NCBI RefSeq assembly: GCF_001507855.1
Contig: NZ_LGEN01000013.1
Location: 1-64,000 of the forward strand
Direction of reading: 5' to 3'
Length of the DNA stretch: 64,000 nt
From: Halomonas sp. 54_146
GTDB taxonomy: Bacteria; Pseudomonadota; Gammaproteobacteria; Pseudomonadales; Halomonadaceae
The position numbers and the translations under genes were made by a program. This document shows, piece after piece, positions 1 through 9,457 of this stretch. Each line of letters starts with the position of its first letter. Position 1 is the stretch's first letter. The notes under the pieces were generated by a model. The model made no database searches, was not told the DNA's origin, and saw only the letters and a program-made list of their open reading frames with translations.

Positions 1-111
1 TCTATCCAGATATACCTGCAAGGCTGACGCCTTGCGCTGCCTTAACTGTCGATTCATTCGGAGAATCGAATCGCAGAATGCGGCAGATTTTTGTTCAAAA
101 AACGCTTATTC

Positions 112-169
112 AAAACGGTGTCGTTAAAACAGTATCGTTAAAAACGGCGTTGTTAAAACAGCATCGTTA
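112..169. repeat. Two tandem copies of an imperfect 29-bp repeat
   Basis: Bases 112-140 and 141-169 are two adjacent 29-bp units differing at 3 positions. Each unit contains two cgttaaaa/tgttaaaa-like elements. The unit length is not a multiple of 3 and there is no coding frame, so this is a non-coding tandem duplication in the glpD upstream region. Confidence 0.8.
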
Positions 170-204
170 AAAAAACAGCCAGCAACGCTAAAACGCGTTG
201 AAAG

Positions 205-261
205 TTCGAAAACGATCAACTAACCTTTCAAAAACGATCATACCTACTTTCGTAAACGAAA
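205..261. promoter_or_regulatory. Candidate GlpR operator array upstream of glpD
   Basis: Three related elements begin at 205 (ttcgaaaacgatca), 227 (ttcaaaaacgatca) and 249 (ttcgtaaacgaaaa), each exactly 22 bp apart, so they lie on the same helical face. The third is part of a TTTCG-N4-CGAAA inverted repeat (248-261). A glpR gene lies in the same cluster, and GlpR-type DeoR repressors bind repeated operators before glp genes. Assignment to GlpR is inference. Confidence 0.5.
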
Positions 262-413
262 ATATCTTGCCTTATAACGGTTTTCCCCTATAACAGCTTT
301 CCTCGCTGGGAATGGTCGTTACATAAGTAACTCGCCGCAGCTGGGCTAGTGATTGGTTAATTGAGAACGGTTAATTGAGAGCGGTTAATTTAGATTAGAT
401 AAATGGATCTGCG

Positions 414-2093
414 ATGACACTGCGAAACAGACATATTGAAACCTTGCCCACTAAGACGTTTGACGCCCTGATTATTGGGGGTGGCATTAATGGCGCAGCT
501 ACTGCGGCAGCGCTGGCTGGCAAAGGTGCCAACGTCGCGTTGATTGATCGCGGCGATTTCGCAGGCAGTACCAGCATGCACTCCTCCAACCTGGTGTGGG
601 GTGGCATTAAATACATGGAAAGTAAGGATTTTTCACTGGTTCGCAAACTGTGCAAAAGCCGCAATCACTTGATCAAGAGCTACCCTTCTACGGTGCAGGA
701 AATTCGTTTTCTGACCACTATTTCAAAAGGTTTCCGTCACTCACCCCGCTACCTGTGGGCGGGCACCTGGCTTTACTGGCTGATGGGCAATGGTTTCACC
801 CAACTCCCGCGCCTGCTCTTGCCAAACAAGATTAAACAGCAAGAGCCGATTATTGATATTGAGGGTGCCGTGGGCGGTTTTGAATACTCCGACGCCTACC
901 TTCACGACAACGACGCGCGGTTTGTATTTAACTTTGTGCGCCACGCGCTTAACTACGGTGCGGTTGCCGCTAACTACGTTGAGTCACTCGGTGCCGAGCG
1001 GGTGGGCGATCTATGGGTAACCAAAGCGCGCAACGTAATGGATGGCCGCACCTTTGATATCCGTGCCAAGGTATTAATCAATGCCGCAGGCCCCTGGGTA
1101 GACCAGCATAACGAGCTGACAGGCCAAAAAACGACGCATCATCACCTCTACTCCAAGGGCATACACCTTATTGTTCCCCAGTTAACGGATTCCCAGCGAG
1201 TGCTAGCGTTTTTTGCCGACGATGGCCGGCTATTTTTTGTCATTCCGATGGGCAATCGCACCTGCATCGGCACCACCGATACTCACATGGAGCACCCTGA
1301 GGTTGACGTGACCGCTGACGATATCGCCTTTGTGCTGGAAAATATCAATAAGCGCTTAACCTTAGATAAGCCGCTGACCCAAAACGATATTATATCTACG
1401 CGCTGCGGCGTGCGGCCGCTGGCTATCAAAGCCGACCAAGGCAGTGACCGTGACTTTCTTCAGCTTTCCCGCAAGCACGTGGTCGATACCAATGTTGAGA
1501 GTGCCCATATCAGCATCTTTGGCGGCAAGTTAACCGACTGTTTGAACGTAGGCGATGAAATTGCCGAAGAAATTAGCCGCCTGGGCGTTACCTTGTCAGA
1601 CCCTGATTTTCAGTGGTATGGCGAACCGCCCGAATCGGTAAAGCAGCAGTTTATGGATCAAGCTAAACGCATGAACCTGGATGCCATGACCGCAGCAACA
1701 TCATCAGAGCCGCTTTCTACTCGGCTATGGCGGCGCTACGCTGACCAAGCCATCCACCTGCTGGAAAAAATTCGTCAAGACCCCGCTCAAGGCGAAATCT
1801 TAATTGAAGGCACCGAGTACATCCGCTGCGAGCTTGAACACGCCCGCGACCATGAAATGATTACCCAGCTTGAAGATTTCCTGCGCCGGCGCGCCAAGAT
1901 TTCATTGGTGGTGCACCACGAGCAGTTACGCCAATCCACCGGCTTAAAAGAGGCCTGCCGCGTGCTCTTTGGCGATGACGCTGACGAGCGCTTCAACGAC
2001 TACTTTGCTAAGAATGCGAGCGAACACGCGAAACCGCATCGAGCCAGCCCTGGTAAAGCCGCTCCCGAGAAGTCTCCTCCATCGCAGGCATAA
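414..2093 (+). CDS. glpD: Aerobic glycerol-3-phosphate dehydrogenase
   Basis: FAD-dependent enzyme that oxidises sn-glycerol 3-phosphate to dihydroxyacetone phosphate at the inner membrane and passes electrons to quinone. The N-terminus has the dinucleotide-binding motif GGGINGA (residues 22-28), followed by the [10 protein letters not shown] region, and a C-terminal domain typical of the GlpD/DAO family. ATG at 414 is preceded by GGATC. At 559 residues it is longer than E. coli GlpD (about 501). The last 20 or so residues are rich in Pro, Ser, Ala and Lys and are encoded antisense to the end of glpK, with which the gene overlaps tail to tail by 86 bp. It works with glpK and is probably controlled by glpR. 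Confidence 0.95.
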   Translation: MTLRNRHIETLPTKTFDALIIGGGINGAATAAALAGKGANVALIDRGDFAGSTSMHSSNLVWGGIKYMESKDFSLVRKLCKSRNHLIKSYPSTVQEIRFLTTISKGFRHSPRYLWAGTWLYWLMGNGFTQLPRLLLPNKIKQQEPIIDIEGAVGGFEYSDAYLHDNDARFVFNFVRHALNYGAVAANYVESLGAERVGDLWVTKARNVMDGRTFDIRAKVLINAAGPWVDQHNELTGQKTTHHHLYSKGIHLIVPQLTDSQRVLAFFADDGRLFFVIPMGNRTCIGTTDTHMEHPEVDVTADDIAFVLENINKRLTLDKPLTQNDIISTRCGVRPLAIKADQGSDRDFLQLSRKHVVDTNVESAHISIFGGKLTDCLNVGDEIAEEISRLGVTLSDPDFQWYGEPPESVKQQFMDQAKRMNLDAMTAATSSEPLSTRLWRRYADQAIHLLEKIRQDPAQGEILIEGTEYIRCELEHARDHEMITQLEDFLRRRAKISLVVHHEQLRQSTGLKEACRVLFGDDADERFNDYFAKNASEHAKPHRASPGKAAPEKSPPSQA

Positions 2094-3495
2094 AGCTTTT
2101 CTCACAGCGCCACAGCTGCTCTATCTCTTCGAGGGTGTGATACCAGCCTAGGCGCAGCCCGGCAAGGTACGCCACACCCAGCGCCGTCGTTTCAAGAATG
2201 GTGGGGCGATCTACCTGAACGCCGAGCATATCGGCGAGAAACTGCATGACCCAGCTGTTCTTGACCATCCCGCCGTCTACACGAAGATTCCCCGGCGCAG
2301 CCTCCATGTCATCGTTCATGCAGTGCTGCAAATCGCGGGTTTGATAGCACACCGCTTGCAGGCCAGCGGCGACAATTTCAGCAATGCCGGTATCGCGGGT
2401 TAGGCCAAAAATCGCTCCCCGCGCTTTGGGGTCCCAGTGCGGCGCGCCTAACCCGGTAAAGGCAGGCACCAGATAAACACTATGGCCGCTGCGGGTTTCT
2501 TGCGCTAACGCTTCGGTTTCCGAGGAATCGGCAAACAGGTTTAGCCCATCGCGCAACCACTGCACCGTCGCTCCGGCCACGAAAATGCTGCCCTCCATGG
2601 CATAGGTCGGCTTGCCGTTCAGCCGGTAGCCAATGGTAGTTAATAGCCGATTACGCGACAGCGCCGGCGTTTCACCGGTATTCACAATCATAAAACAGCC
2701 GGTGCCGTAGGTGCTCTTGCCCATTCCTGGCTGAAAGCACGCCTGCCCCACCAAAGCCGCCTGTTGGTCTCCTGCTACGCCGGCAATCGGCAGCGCCGCG
2801 CCCAGCCAGTGCGCTTCGGTGGTGCCGAAGTCATCGCTTGAGTCTTTTACTTCGGGCATAAGATTGGCCGGTATATTAAATAGCGTTAGCAGCGCCTCAT
2901 CCCACTCTTGGGTGTGAATATTAAACAGCGCAGTACGCGAGGCGTTGGTGGCATCGGTCACGTGTTTAAGCCCGCCGGTTAGCCGCCAGATCAAAAAGCT
3001 ATCCACTGTGCCGAACGCCAGCTCCCCCCGCTCAGCGCGCATGCGAGCGCCCTCAACGTTATCCAACACCCAGGCAATTTTAGTCGCGGAAAAGTAGGGG
3101 TCAATCAACAGCCCCGTTTTGGCCTGCACGCTTTCAGTGTGGCCGTTAGCGGATAAGGATTGGCACCAATCTGAGGTGCGACGGTCTTGCCAAACGATGG
3201 CATTGTAAAGTGGCTTACCGGTGGTGCGATCCCAAAGAATCGTGGTTTCCCGCTGATTGGTAATGCCGATACCGGCGATTTGCTCGGCGGTAATCTGTGC
3301 TTTATGCATCACCTCGCGGCAGGTGGCCACCACGGTTTCCCAAATATCTTCGGGGTTGTGCTCAATCCAGCCATCATGAGGAAAATGCTGAGTAAATTCT
3401 TGCTGGGCAACGGCGGCCACCTGGCCTTGGCGGTCAAACAGAATGGCTCGGGAGCTGGTAGTGCCTTGGTCAATGGCGAGGATAAATGAGGACAT
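2008..3495 (-). CDS. glpK: Glycerol kinase
   Basis: FGGY-family kinase that phosphorylates glycerol to glycerol 3-phosphate, the substrate of GlpD. The N-terminus [14 protein letters not shown] carries the phosphate-binding motif; [13 protein letters not shown] and [13 protein letters not shown] match the second ATP-binding region; GTT-based and Gly-rich motifs are intact. The length of 495 residues is normal for GlpK. It lies 104 bp downstream of glpR on the same strand; the gap carries a GlpR-like inverted repeat. The 3' end overlaps the convergent glpD by 86 bp. No transporter (glpF) gene is visible in the window. Confidence 0.97.
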   Translation of the reverse strand: MSSFILAIDQGTTSSRAILFDRQGQVAAVAQQEFTQHFPHDGWIEHNPEDIWETVVATCREVMHKAQITAEQIAGIGITNQRETTILWDRTTGKPLYNAIVWQDRRTSDWCQSLSANGHTESVQAKTGLLIDPYFSATKIAWVLDNVEGARMRAERGELAFGTVDSFLIWRLTGGLKHVTDATNASRTALFNIHTQEWDEALLTLFNIPANLMPEVKDSSDDFGTTEAHWLGAALPIAGVAGDQQAALVGQACFQPGMGKSTYGTGCFMIVNTGETPALSRNRLLTTIGYRLNGKPTYAMEGSIFVAGATVQWLRDGLNLFADSSETEALAQETRSGHSVYLVPAFTGLGAPHWDPKARGAIFGLTRDTGIAEIVAAGLQAVCYQTRDLQHCMNDDMEAAPGNLRVDGGMVKNSWVMQFLADMLGVQVDRPTILETTALGVAYLAGLRLGWYHTLEEIEQLWRCEKSFMPAMEETSRERLYQGWLDAVSRVRSHS

Positions 3496-3521
3496 ATCGA
3501 GTTCGCTTTGTTGTGTTTACG

Positions 3522-3565
3522 TTCGATTTTATATGTTCACTTTCGATACATTTTAGTTATTCGAT
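3522..3565. promoter_or_regulatory. Candidate GlpR operator between glpR and glpK
   Basis: The 104-bp glpR-glpK gap contains ATGTTC-N7-GATACAT (3533-3551), an imperfect inverted repeat resembling the E. coli GlpR half-sites ATGTTCG/CGAACAT. TTCGAT occurs three times, at 3522, 3542 and 3560. This suggests glpK has its own GlpR-controlled promoter in addition to any read-through from glpR. The resemblance is seen in the sequence; binding is inferred. Confidence 0.45.
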
Positions 3566-3599
3566 ACGCGGTGATTAGCACTACATGGTGATTAACCGT

Positions 3600-4358
3600 T
3601 TAGGCGATATGCAGTGCGACATCGTGCTGGGTGAGCAAGCGCTGTATGGCGTCAGGCGGTTGTCGATCAGTAAACAGCGCGTCTAACTGGGCAAGATTAC
3701 CTTGGCGCACCACTGGGTTACGGTGGAACTTTGAGTAATCGGCTGCTAAATAAATGCGCCGTGAATTAGCAATAATGGCCTGGGCAACGCGCACTTCCTG
3801 GTAATCAAATTCCAGCAGCGAGCCATCTTCATCGATACCGCTAATCCCGATAATGCCGTAATCCACTTTGAACTGGTTGATAAAATCGATGGTTGCCTCG
3901 CCGATAATGCCGCCATCGCGCGTGCGTACCTGGCCACCGGCAACAATCACGGTGAAATCCTCTTTATGCTGCAAGATAGCCGCGACATTGAGATTATTGG
4001 TAATAACCTCTAACCCTTGATGTTCAAGCAGCGCTTGGGCAATCACTTCGTTACTGGTGCCAATGTTAATAAAAAGCGAGGCGTGGTTCGGAATATGCTG
4101 CGCCAAACAGCGGGCAATACGCTCTTTTTCGTCCAGGTGCAGTGTTTTGCGCGTGCTGTAGGCGGTATTCACCGTGCTGGATTCAATGCCCACTCCCCCA
4201 TGTACCCGTCGAACCCGGCTTTCATCGGCCAGCGTATTCAGGTCACGTCGAATGGTTTGCGGCGTCACGGCAAAGTGCTCGGTGAGCTGCTCAATACTCA
4301 TATAGCCGTGCTGGCGGACGAGCTCGACGATAGCATCCTGACGACATTGTTGGTTCAT
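3600..4358 (-). CDS. glpR: DeoR-family glycerol-3-phosphate regulon repressor
   Basis: The protein has an N-terminal DeoR winged helix-turn-helix (residues about 6-60, with the IEQLTEHFAVTPQTIRRDLN recognition region) followed by a DeoR C-terminal sensor domain with the NIGTS phosphosugar-binding motif. The sensor domain probably binds glycerol 3-phosphate, which relieves repression. Its 252 residues match the family. The gene lies directly upstream of glpK, and candidate operators precede glpK and glpD. Context makes GlpR the most likely identity among DeoR proteins. Confidence 0.9.
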   Translation of the reverse strand: MNQQCRQDAIVELVRQHGYMSIEQLTEHFAVTPQTIRRDLNTLADESRVRRVHGGVGIESSTVNTAYSTRKTLHLDEKERIARCLAQHIPNHASLFINIGTSNEVIAQALLEHQGLEVITNNLNVAAILQHKEDFTVIVAGGQVRTRDGGIIGEATIDFINQFKVDYGIIGISGIDEDGSLLEFDYQEVRVAQAIIANSRRIYLAADYSKFHRNPVVRQGNLAQLDALFTDRQPPDAIQRLLTQHDVALHIA

Positions 4359-4477
4359 AAGCCCGGCCTGTTCGTTTTTTATGTATATCTGAACGTCATG
4401 TTAGCAAAATTTTCATAACCTAATAATATTCAGCAAACAAACCGGCGCGATAGCGCTGCTTAGCGCTTAACAACAGC

Positions 4478-6463
4478 CTACAGCGGCCACACCAACAGAA
4501 TCAGCGGTATCGCCACGGCTAACACCACTATCGAAAGCGGCAGCCCTAATTTCCAATAGTCACTAAAGCGGTAACCGCCCGGCCCCATGACCAAGGTATT
4601 CGACTGATGCCCAATAGGGGTTAAAAAGGCGCAGGAAGCACTGACAGCAACCACCATCAAGAACGGGTCAAGAGAGACATTAAAGCCATTGGCTAAGCTC
4701 ACCGCGATGGGTGCCATTAACAAGGCGGCGGCAGCGTTGTTGACCACGTTGGAAAGCAGCATTGAAAGTAGAAACAGGCCCACCATGGTAACCACCACCG
4801 GCCAATCGCTGCCAAAGCGCAGTAATGCGCCGGCAATTAAATCTGCGCCACCACTGGTTTCCAGTGCTTCGCCTACGGGTATCATCGCCGCTAGCAGCAC
4901 AATCACAGGGCCATCAATCGCCTGGTAGCCTTCGCGTAATGGCAACACGCCAATTAATAGCGAAATGAGCGCGGCGGTGCTCATCGCCACCGCGGCCGGC
5001 AGCAAATCCAACAGCATAGCGACAATAGCCAAAGCAAAAATGGCGATCGACATCGCCAGTTTACGCGGCTGCCCAAGGTACAGTTCACGGCTAGCCAGGG
5101 GCAAGCAGCCTAACGATGCAAGGCTTTCGGCTAGCTCCGTTTCACTGCCTTGCAGCATTACAATATCGCCACTTTTAAAGCGAATATCTCGCAGCCGCTG
5201 CTTTAAACGCCCGCCATCCCGGGCTACCGCGATTAAATGCAGGCCAAACTGGTGGTTTAATCGCAGTTCACGCACGCTGCGGTTGATCATCATTGAATCA
5301 TTGCGCACCACCGCTTCTATCAGCTGTAAGCCTTCTGTATCTAACGGCTGACGTTCCTGGGAAGCCTCTTCTTGTTGGGAAGCCTCTTCGTGCTTGGCGT
5401 GGCCAGCGTCATCTTCACTGTTGGCAGTGGCGCGAGAGTTGGCAGCCTCGAGCGTCTCGGTATCGGTATCGGTATCGGTATCGGTATCGGTATCGGTATC
5501 GGTAGATTCGGCCTCGTCTTCTTCCCGTTCAGCAATCGCGCTAAGCCCCACTTTGTCTTCCAACAGCTGAAGTTCATCGGGCCCTGCTTCCAAAAGCAGG
5601 ATATCGCCCTCTTCCAACACACCGTGAAAGTGATAGCCTGCGCGGCGTTGATCATTACGCACGACCGCAAGCACAGGAATGGTTTCATCCAGCTCCTCAC
5701 GCAGCTGCTGCAGGGTTAGGCCGTTGGCTTTTGATTCTTCGCCCACTTTTAGCTCAACTAAGTAGTTGGCGGTGTCAAACATCTCATCGGTGGAGGCTTG
5801 ACCGCTGCGCTTAGGCGTTAGGTGCCACCCTACGAGTACAATAAAAACCAACCCTACCATCGCGACCACAATACCGACGGGGGAAAAGCTGAACATGCTG
5901 AAGCTTTCGCCGGTTACCTCGCCCCGGTAGCTTGAAATAATAATATTAGGTGGCGTGCCAATTAACGTCGTTAACCCACCGAGCAACGAGCCAAACGCCA
6001 GCGGCATCAGCAGTAAAGAAGGCGAGGTGTTGTGTTCACGCGCAAGCCTCATCGCTACCGGTAATAAAAGCGCTAAGGCACCCACATTGTTCATAATGCC
6101 CGACAACACCACCACCGTACCCACCAGCACCAGCAGTTGAAGCAGCAGGTTCTGGCCCACTTTAAGCACTTGGTTGGCAATAATATCGACCACCCCCGAG
6201 CGCTCAAACCCTCGGCTAAGTACCAACACCGCGGCCACGGTAATCACCGCTGGATGCCCGAACCCTGCGAACGCGCTTTCAGCCGGTACAAGCCCTAACA
6301 TCACCGAACCTAGTAACGCTGCCAGCGCCACTAGGTCATAGCGAAACCGGCCCCAGATAAACGCGACAAGCGTTAGCCCAAGCACGATAAACACCAGCGT
6401 GCTGGGCGTAAGCGTCAACCATCCAAGGTCTAGCGTTTCTATACTTATGTCCTCAGCCGCCAT
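4478..6463 (-). CDS. SLC13-family permease with TrkA-C (RCK) domains
   Basis: Divalent anion:sodium symporter-like membrane protein of 661 residues. Hydrophobic segments at the N-terminal half (about residues 15-215) and C-terminal half (about 470-661) flank a central cytosolic part. The centre has two TrkA-C-like modules (about 225-305 and 375-450; each with the V..G..L..L...... V..D.. pattern). Between them is an acidic linker with an in-frame (Asp-Thr)7 tract. The family carries dicarboxylates, sulfate or other anions; the substrate cannot be told here. ATG at 6463 has GGGAG upstream. It stands alone between glpR and qor. Confidence 0.85.
   Translation of the reverse strand: MAAEDISIETLDLGWLTLTPSTLVFIVLGLTLVAFIWGRFRYDLVALAALLGSVMLGLVPAESAFAGFGHPAVITVAAVLVLSRGFERSGVVDIIANQVLKVGQNLLLQLLVLVGTVVVLSGIMNNVGALALLLPVAMRLAREHNTSPSLLLMPLAFGSLLGGLTTLIGTPPNIIISSYRGEVTGESFSMFSFSPVGIVVAMVGLVFIVLVGWHLTPKRSGQASTDEMFDTANYLVELKVGEESKANGLTLQQLREELDETIPVLAVVRNDQRRAGYHFHGVLEEGDILLLEAGPDELQLLEDKVGLSAIAEREEDEAESTDTDTDTDTDTDTDTETLEAANSRATANSEDDAGHAKHEEASQQEEASQERQPLDTEGLQLIEAVVRNDSMMINRSVRELRLNHQFGLHLIAVARDGGRLKQRLRDIRFKSGDIVMLQGSETELAESLASLGCLPLASRELYLGQPRKLAMSIAIFALAIVAMLLDLLPAAVAMSTAALISLLIGVLPLREGYQAIDGPVIVLLAAMIPVGEALETSGGADLIAGALLRFGSDWPVVVTMVGLFLLSMLLSNVVNNAAAALLMAPIAVSLANGFNVSLDPFLMVVAVSASCAFLTPIGHQSNTLVMGPGGYRFSDYWKLGLPLSIVVLAVAIPLILLVWPL
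5461..5502. repeat. Hexanucleotide repeat (TATCGG)7 inside the SLC13 gene
   Basis: Seven perfect uninterrupted copies of tatcgg on the plus strand encode seven Asp-Thr pairs on the minus strand, inside the linker between the two TrkA-C modules. Because the unit is 6 bp, slippage would change linker length without breaking the frame. The tract is a likely site of length variation between strains. Confidence 0.97.
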
Positions 6464-6629
6464 CTTTTTGCTACTCCCTTGCTACCGTTTGAAAGGTCAT
6501 CACACGATGGGTGTGCACGACACCAAAGACATTGCCATTTCTTAGATACATTAGACACTTACTATTGTGCAGACGCCTAGCCCTTGCAGACACAAACAAA
6601 AGTCTTTATAGACAAAAGCCTTTGCAGAC

Positions 6630-6651
6630 AAAAAACCCGGCAATTGCCGGG
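6630..6651 (-). terminator. Rho-independent terminator of qor
   Basis: A perfect 16-bp palindrome, CCCGGCAATTGCCGGG (6636-6651), is followed on the minus strand by six U residues (6635-6630). It sits about 30 bp after the qor stop codon, so it ends qor transcription before the SLC13 gene. Confidence 0.9.
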
Positions 6652-6680
6652 CTGTTGGGTACCTGAAATTGGAGCGCTGG

Positions 6681-7658
6681 CTACGGTAACAAAATAGTTG
6701 AGCCAGTCGTTTTGCGGCTTTGCAGGGCGTCTTGGGCTTTGCCTGCTTCTGCCAGCGGGTAGCGGTTGGCGATATCGATGTTGATGTTGCCGCTTTCAAT
6801 CATGGCGAAAAACTCTTCGCACATCATCTCCAAGCGCTCACGCGTATCGGCGTAGCCGTTCAGGCTGGGTCGAGTTACGTAAAGCGCGCCTTTCTGATTG
6901 AGAATACCGATATTAACGCCATCCACCGGGCCAGAAGCGTTACCAAAGCTAACCATCAACCCACGTGGCTTTAAACAATCCAACGACATTTCCCAGGTGT
7001 CTTTACCTACTGAATCGTAAACAACATCACACATCTCGCCATTAGTGAGTTCGCGTACGCGCTCGACCACGTTTTCTTCACTGTAGTTGATCGTCGCCCA
7101 AGCGCCGTTGGCCATGGCGAGATCCGCTTTTTCCTGTGAGCTAACGGTACCAATAAGCTTAACGCCCAATGATTTTGCCCACTGGCAGGCAATCGAACCG
7201 ACACCACCGGCAGCGGCGTGGAACAGAATGGTTTCGCCGCCTTTCAGCGCATAGGTTTGGCGCAGCAGGTACTGCACGGTAAGGCCTTTCAGCATACTCG
7301 CCGCTGCGGTGTCGAAATCAACGAAATCGGGAAGCTTGACCACTTTAGCCGCAGGCAGGGTATGCAGTTCTGCATAGGCGCCTAAAGGGCCTTGAGCGTA
7401 AGCCACACGGTCTCCCACTTGAAGATGCGTAACGCCTTCGCCAACGGCCTCGACCACACCCGCACCTTCGGTGCCTAAACCGGAAGGCATAGACGGGGCG
7501 GGATAAAGACCGGTGCGAAAATAAATATCAATAAAATTCAAACCAACGGCTTTATTGGCGACACGCACCTCACCCTGGCCGGGTTCAGCAGGAGTAACAT
7601 CAACCAGTTCAAGCACGTCAGAACCGCCGGTACGGGAAAATTGGATACGCTGAGACAT
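6681..7658 (-). CDS. qor: NADPH:quinone reductase (zinc-free medium-chain oxidoreductase)
   Basis: Reduces quinones using NADPH in the cytosol. It is a 325-residue member of the quinone oxidoreductase branch of the MDR superfamily: N-terminal GroES-like fold (GVGLNFIDIYFRTGLYP), nucleotide-binding motif AAAGGVGSIACQWAKSLG, and no zinc-binding cysteine cluster. The ATG at 7658 is chosen because AAGGAAA lies 7 bp upstream and the protein then begins MSQRIQF like known Qor proteins; a longer frame to 7706 lacks this. A clear terminator follows. Other small-substrate reductase roles cannot be excluded. Confidence 0.9.
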   Translation of the reverse strand: MSQRIQFSRTGGSDVLELVDVTPAEPGQGEVRVANKAVGLNFIDIYFRTGLYPAPSMPSGLGTEGAGVVEAVGEGVTHLQVGDRVAYAQGPLGAYAELHTLPAAKVVKLPDFVDFDTAAASMLKGLTVQYLLRQTYALKGGETILFHAAAGGVGSIACQWAKSLGVKLIGTVSSQEKADLAMANGAWATINYSEENVVERVRELTNGEMCDVVYDSVGKDTWEMSLDCLKPRGLMVSFGNASGPVDGVNIGILNQKGALYVTRPSLNGYADTRERLEMMCEEFFAMIESGNINIDIANRYPLAEAGKAQDALQSRKTTGSTILLP

Positions 7659-7849
7659 AGCAGTTTCCTTATTAATTATTTGGGTTGTTAGTCGTAAGCA
7701 TAACAACAGGTGCTGCTATACAAGCGCGTCGCGGCGTTTAAATCAAGCCAGGCCTTGAGGGCGGCGGGCACAGGAAGGATGAAACCCTGCTGTCATGCAC
7801 CCATGCTAGACTTACACCACTTTTAACGGCTAAGGCTTAACGATTTTTC

Positions 7850-8605
7850 ATGACGCACCCCGCCATTCAACTCCCCACGCTGATTGCCCACCGCGGTTAC
7901 TCCGCCGCAGCCCCTGAAAATACCTTAGCGGCGGTGCGCGCTGCTCACCAATCAGGCGCTAAATGGGTAGAGTTAGATGTGCAGCTACTCGGTGATGGCA
8001 CACCGGTCATCTGGCACGACGCCGACGTTGCGCGCTGCTCCAATGGGCGGGGGGAATTAGCCACCATGACCTGGGCAAACGCGCAGTGTTTGGATACCGG
8101 CAGTTGGTTTGGCGATGGTTTTTCAGGCGAAAAGATGGCCAGCCTAGAGGCTATGCTAGCCCTGCTAAACGAACTGGAAATGGGCGTTAATATGGAAATT
8201 AAGGTCAACAAAGGCCGCGACCCCATCGCGCTGGTTGACCGTGCTCTGCCGGAAATGCTGAGCACCCTACCCCCTGAGCGGCTGATTATTTCTTCCTTTA
8301 ACGCCAGCGCACTTAGCCACTGCCGCCAGTTTGCCAGCAAAGAACAGCTGGCGCTTGGCGTCTTGTTTGGCAGCGTTCCCAACACCTGGCGGGCGCAGTG
8401 CGAAGCCGTTGAAGCCTTTAGCGTGCACCCCCACTGGCCGCGCTTAAAACGCACCCAAGCCGAAGCCATGCACCGTGATGGCTATCACATACTCTGCTAT
8501 ACCGCCAATGACCCAAGCGCCTTTCATAGCCGCTGGGAGTGGGGTATCAGCAGCGTGATTACCGATGAACCCGCCGCCTTTAAGCGCTTTTTAGATAGTC
8601 ATTAA
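7850..8605 (+). CDS. ugpQ: Glycerophosphodiester phosphodiesterase
   Basis: Hydrolyses glycerophosphodiesters (deacylated phospholipids) to glycerol 3-phosphate and an alcohol. The 251-residue protein has the GDPD motifs: IAHRGYSAAAPENTLAAV near the N-terminus (catalytic His), ELDVQLLGDGTPVIWHD (metal-binding Glu/Asp and second His) and NMEIK. There is no signal peptide, so it is cytosolic and closer to UgpQ than periplasmic GlpQ. Its product feeds GlpD, which fits the glp genes nearby. The ribosome-binding site before 7850 is weak. A bidirectional terminator follows. Confidence 0.92.
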   Translation: MTHPAIQLPTLIAHRGYSAAAPENTLAAVRAAHQSGAKWVELDVQLLGDGTPVIWHDADVARCSNGRGELATMTWANAQCLDTGSWFGDGFSGEKMASLEAMLALLNELEMGVNMEIKVNKGRDPIALVDRALPEMLSTLPPERLIISSFNASALSHCRQFASKEQLALGVLFGSVPNTWRAQCEAVEAFSVHPHWPRLKRTQAEAMHRDGYHILCYTANDPSAFHSRWEWGISSVITDEPAAFKRFLDSH

Positions 8606-8647
8606 TCAGCCAGATGCAAGCCGCCTACGCTCACATACGCTGACATG

Positions 8648-8686
8648 AAAAAACCCAGCCCGGCCTATGGCCGATGCTGGGTTTTT
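8648..8686. terminator. Bidirectional terminator between ugpQ and the lipoprotein gene
   Basis: AAAAAA-CCCAGC...GCTGGG-TTTTT with an inner CCGGCC/GGCCG pairing forms a strong stem flanked by A and T runs, so it can stop transcription in both directions. It lies between two convergent genes. Confidence 0.9.
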
Positions 8687-8735
8687 AATTATTCAAGCTG
8701 AACAAATAACGGAATAAATAACAGAATAAATAGCG

Positions 8736-9170
8736 TTACATCGCTGAAAGCTTTTCGTCATCTAATACGCCCGACATGCGCACCATCGCCAGTGCTTCAT
8801 CCAGGCTGCCCATCTCTTCAATCATCACCAGCTCGCTTTCTAAATTTACTGGCTGGCCGGCCTTTTCAGACAATAATTTTTCCAAGGCAGCGACATCCAT
8901 AGCGTCGTAAAAATGGTGAACATCGACTGATGCGCTGCTACGGCCCGGCAAATAAATAGTGCCATTAGAGAAATCCACGGCGTAGGCAATCACGCCAGGT
9001 ACAATATAAAACAGCAGCCCTACTCCATTGGCAATAGCGACCACCGGATCAATATCACCGCTCATTTGACCCTTACGCTCAGGATGAAAAAGCGTACCGC
9101 AACCACTTAAGGATACGATGGAGACGCCAACCACGGCCCCGGTTAACCAGCGACGGACTGCTTGATGCAT
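8736..9170 (-). CDS. YceK/YidQ-like small lipoprotein
   Basis: A 144-residue protein with a lipoprotein signal peptide: positively charged start (MHQAVRRW), hydrophobic core, and lipobox LSGC (Cys at about residue 23). After it come a short extracytoplasmic segment, a hydrophobic stretch (VGLLFYIVPGVIAYAVDF) and DFSNGTIYLP, a pattern like the YceK/YidQ lipoproteins of unknown function. The ATG at 9170 has GAGGGAAA upstream; the frame continues to 9284 but without a leader-like start. It diverges from proS. Family assignment is by pattern only. Confidence 0.75.
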   Translation of the reverse strand: MHQAVRRWLTGAVVGVSIVSLSGCGTLFHPERKGQMSGDIDPVVAIANGVGLLFYIVPGVIAYAVDFSNGTIYLPGRSSASVDVHHFYDAMDVAALEKLLSEKAGQPVNLESELVMIEEMGSLDEALAMVRMSGVLDDEKLSAM

Positions 9171-9457
9171 GGAGTTTCCCTCAAACAAAAAAAGTAACGC
9201 TAGTCGATTGCGTGTAATGCGATTTGGTTTTTTGCCGACTAGCGCGCCATAAAACCTGATTAGTTTAGCATAGCCTGCCGACAACAGAGGTGGCTTGGCA
9301 GTGCCGTCTAGTTACCGCTTTAACCACTAGCTTTTGCCGCTTTAACCACGAGGCCGTACAATGCTCGAATTCTTTGCTCAAATGCAATGCTAGCGGGGCA
9401 TCTGCCCTGATGTTAAGCCCTACCTTTCGCACTACGCACTAAGGAATGCTCACGCCC

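Larger units (their letters stand above)
1..413. other. Gene-free region upstream of glpD
   Basis: No convincing coding frame is seen in these 413 bases. The stretch is AT-richer than the flanking genes. It holds a tandem 29-bp repeat (112-169), three operator-like elements at 22-bp spacing (205-261) and a short repeated motif (ggttaattgaga and variants, about 354-390) just before glpD. Any gene to the left lies outside the window. The region most likely contains the glpD promoter; no -35/-10 pair stands out clearly. Confidence 0.6.

Noticed and set aside
3187-3489. Plus-strand frame inside glpK
   Set aside because: Antisense shadow of a conserved gene.
4453-4468. AGCGCT repeat after the SLC13 gene as a terminator
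   Set aside because: The short hairpin has no U tract on either strand.
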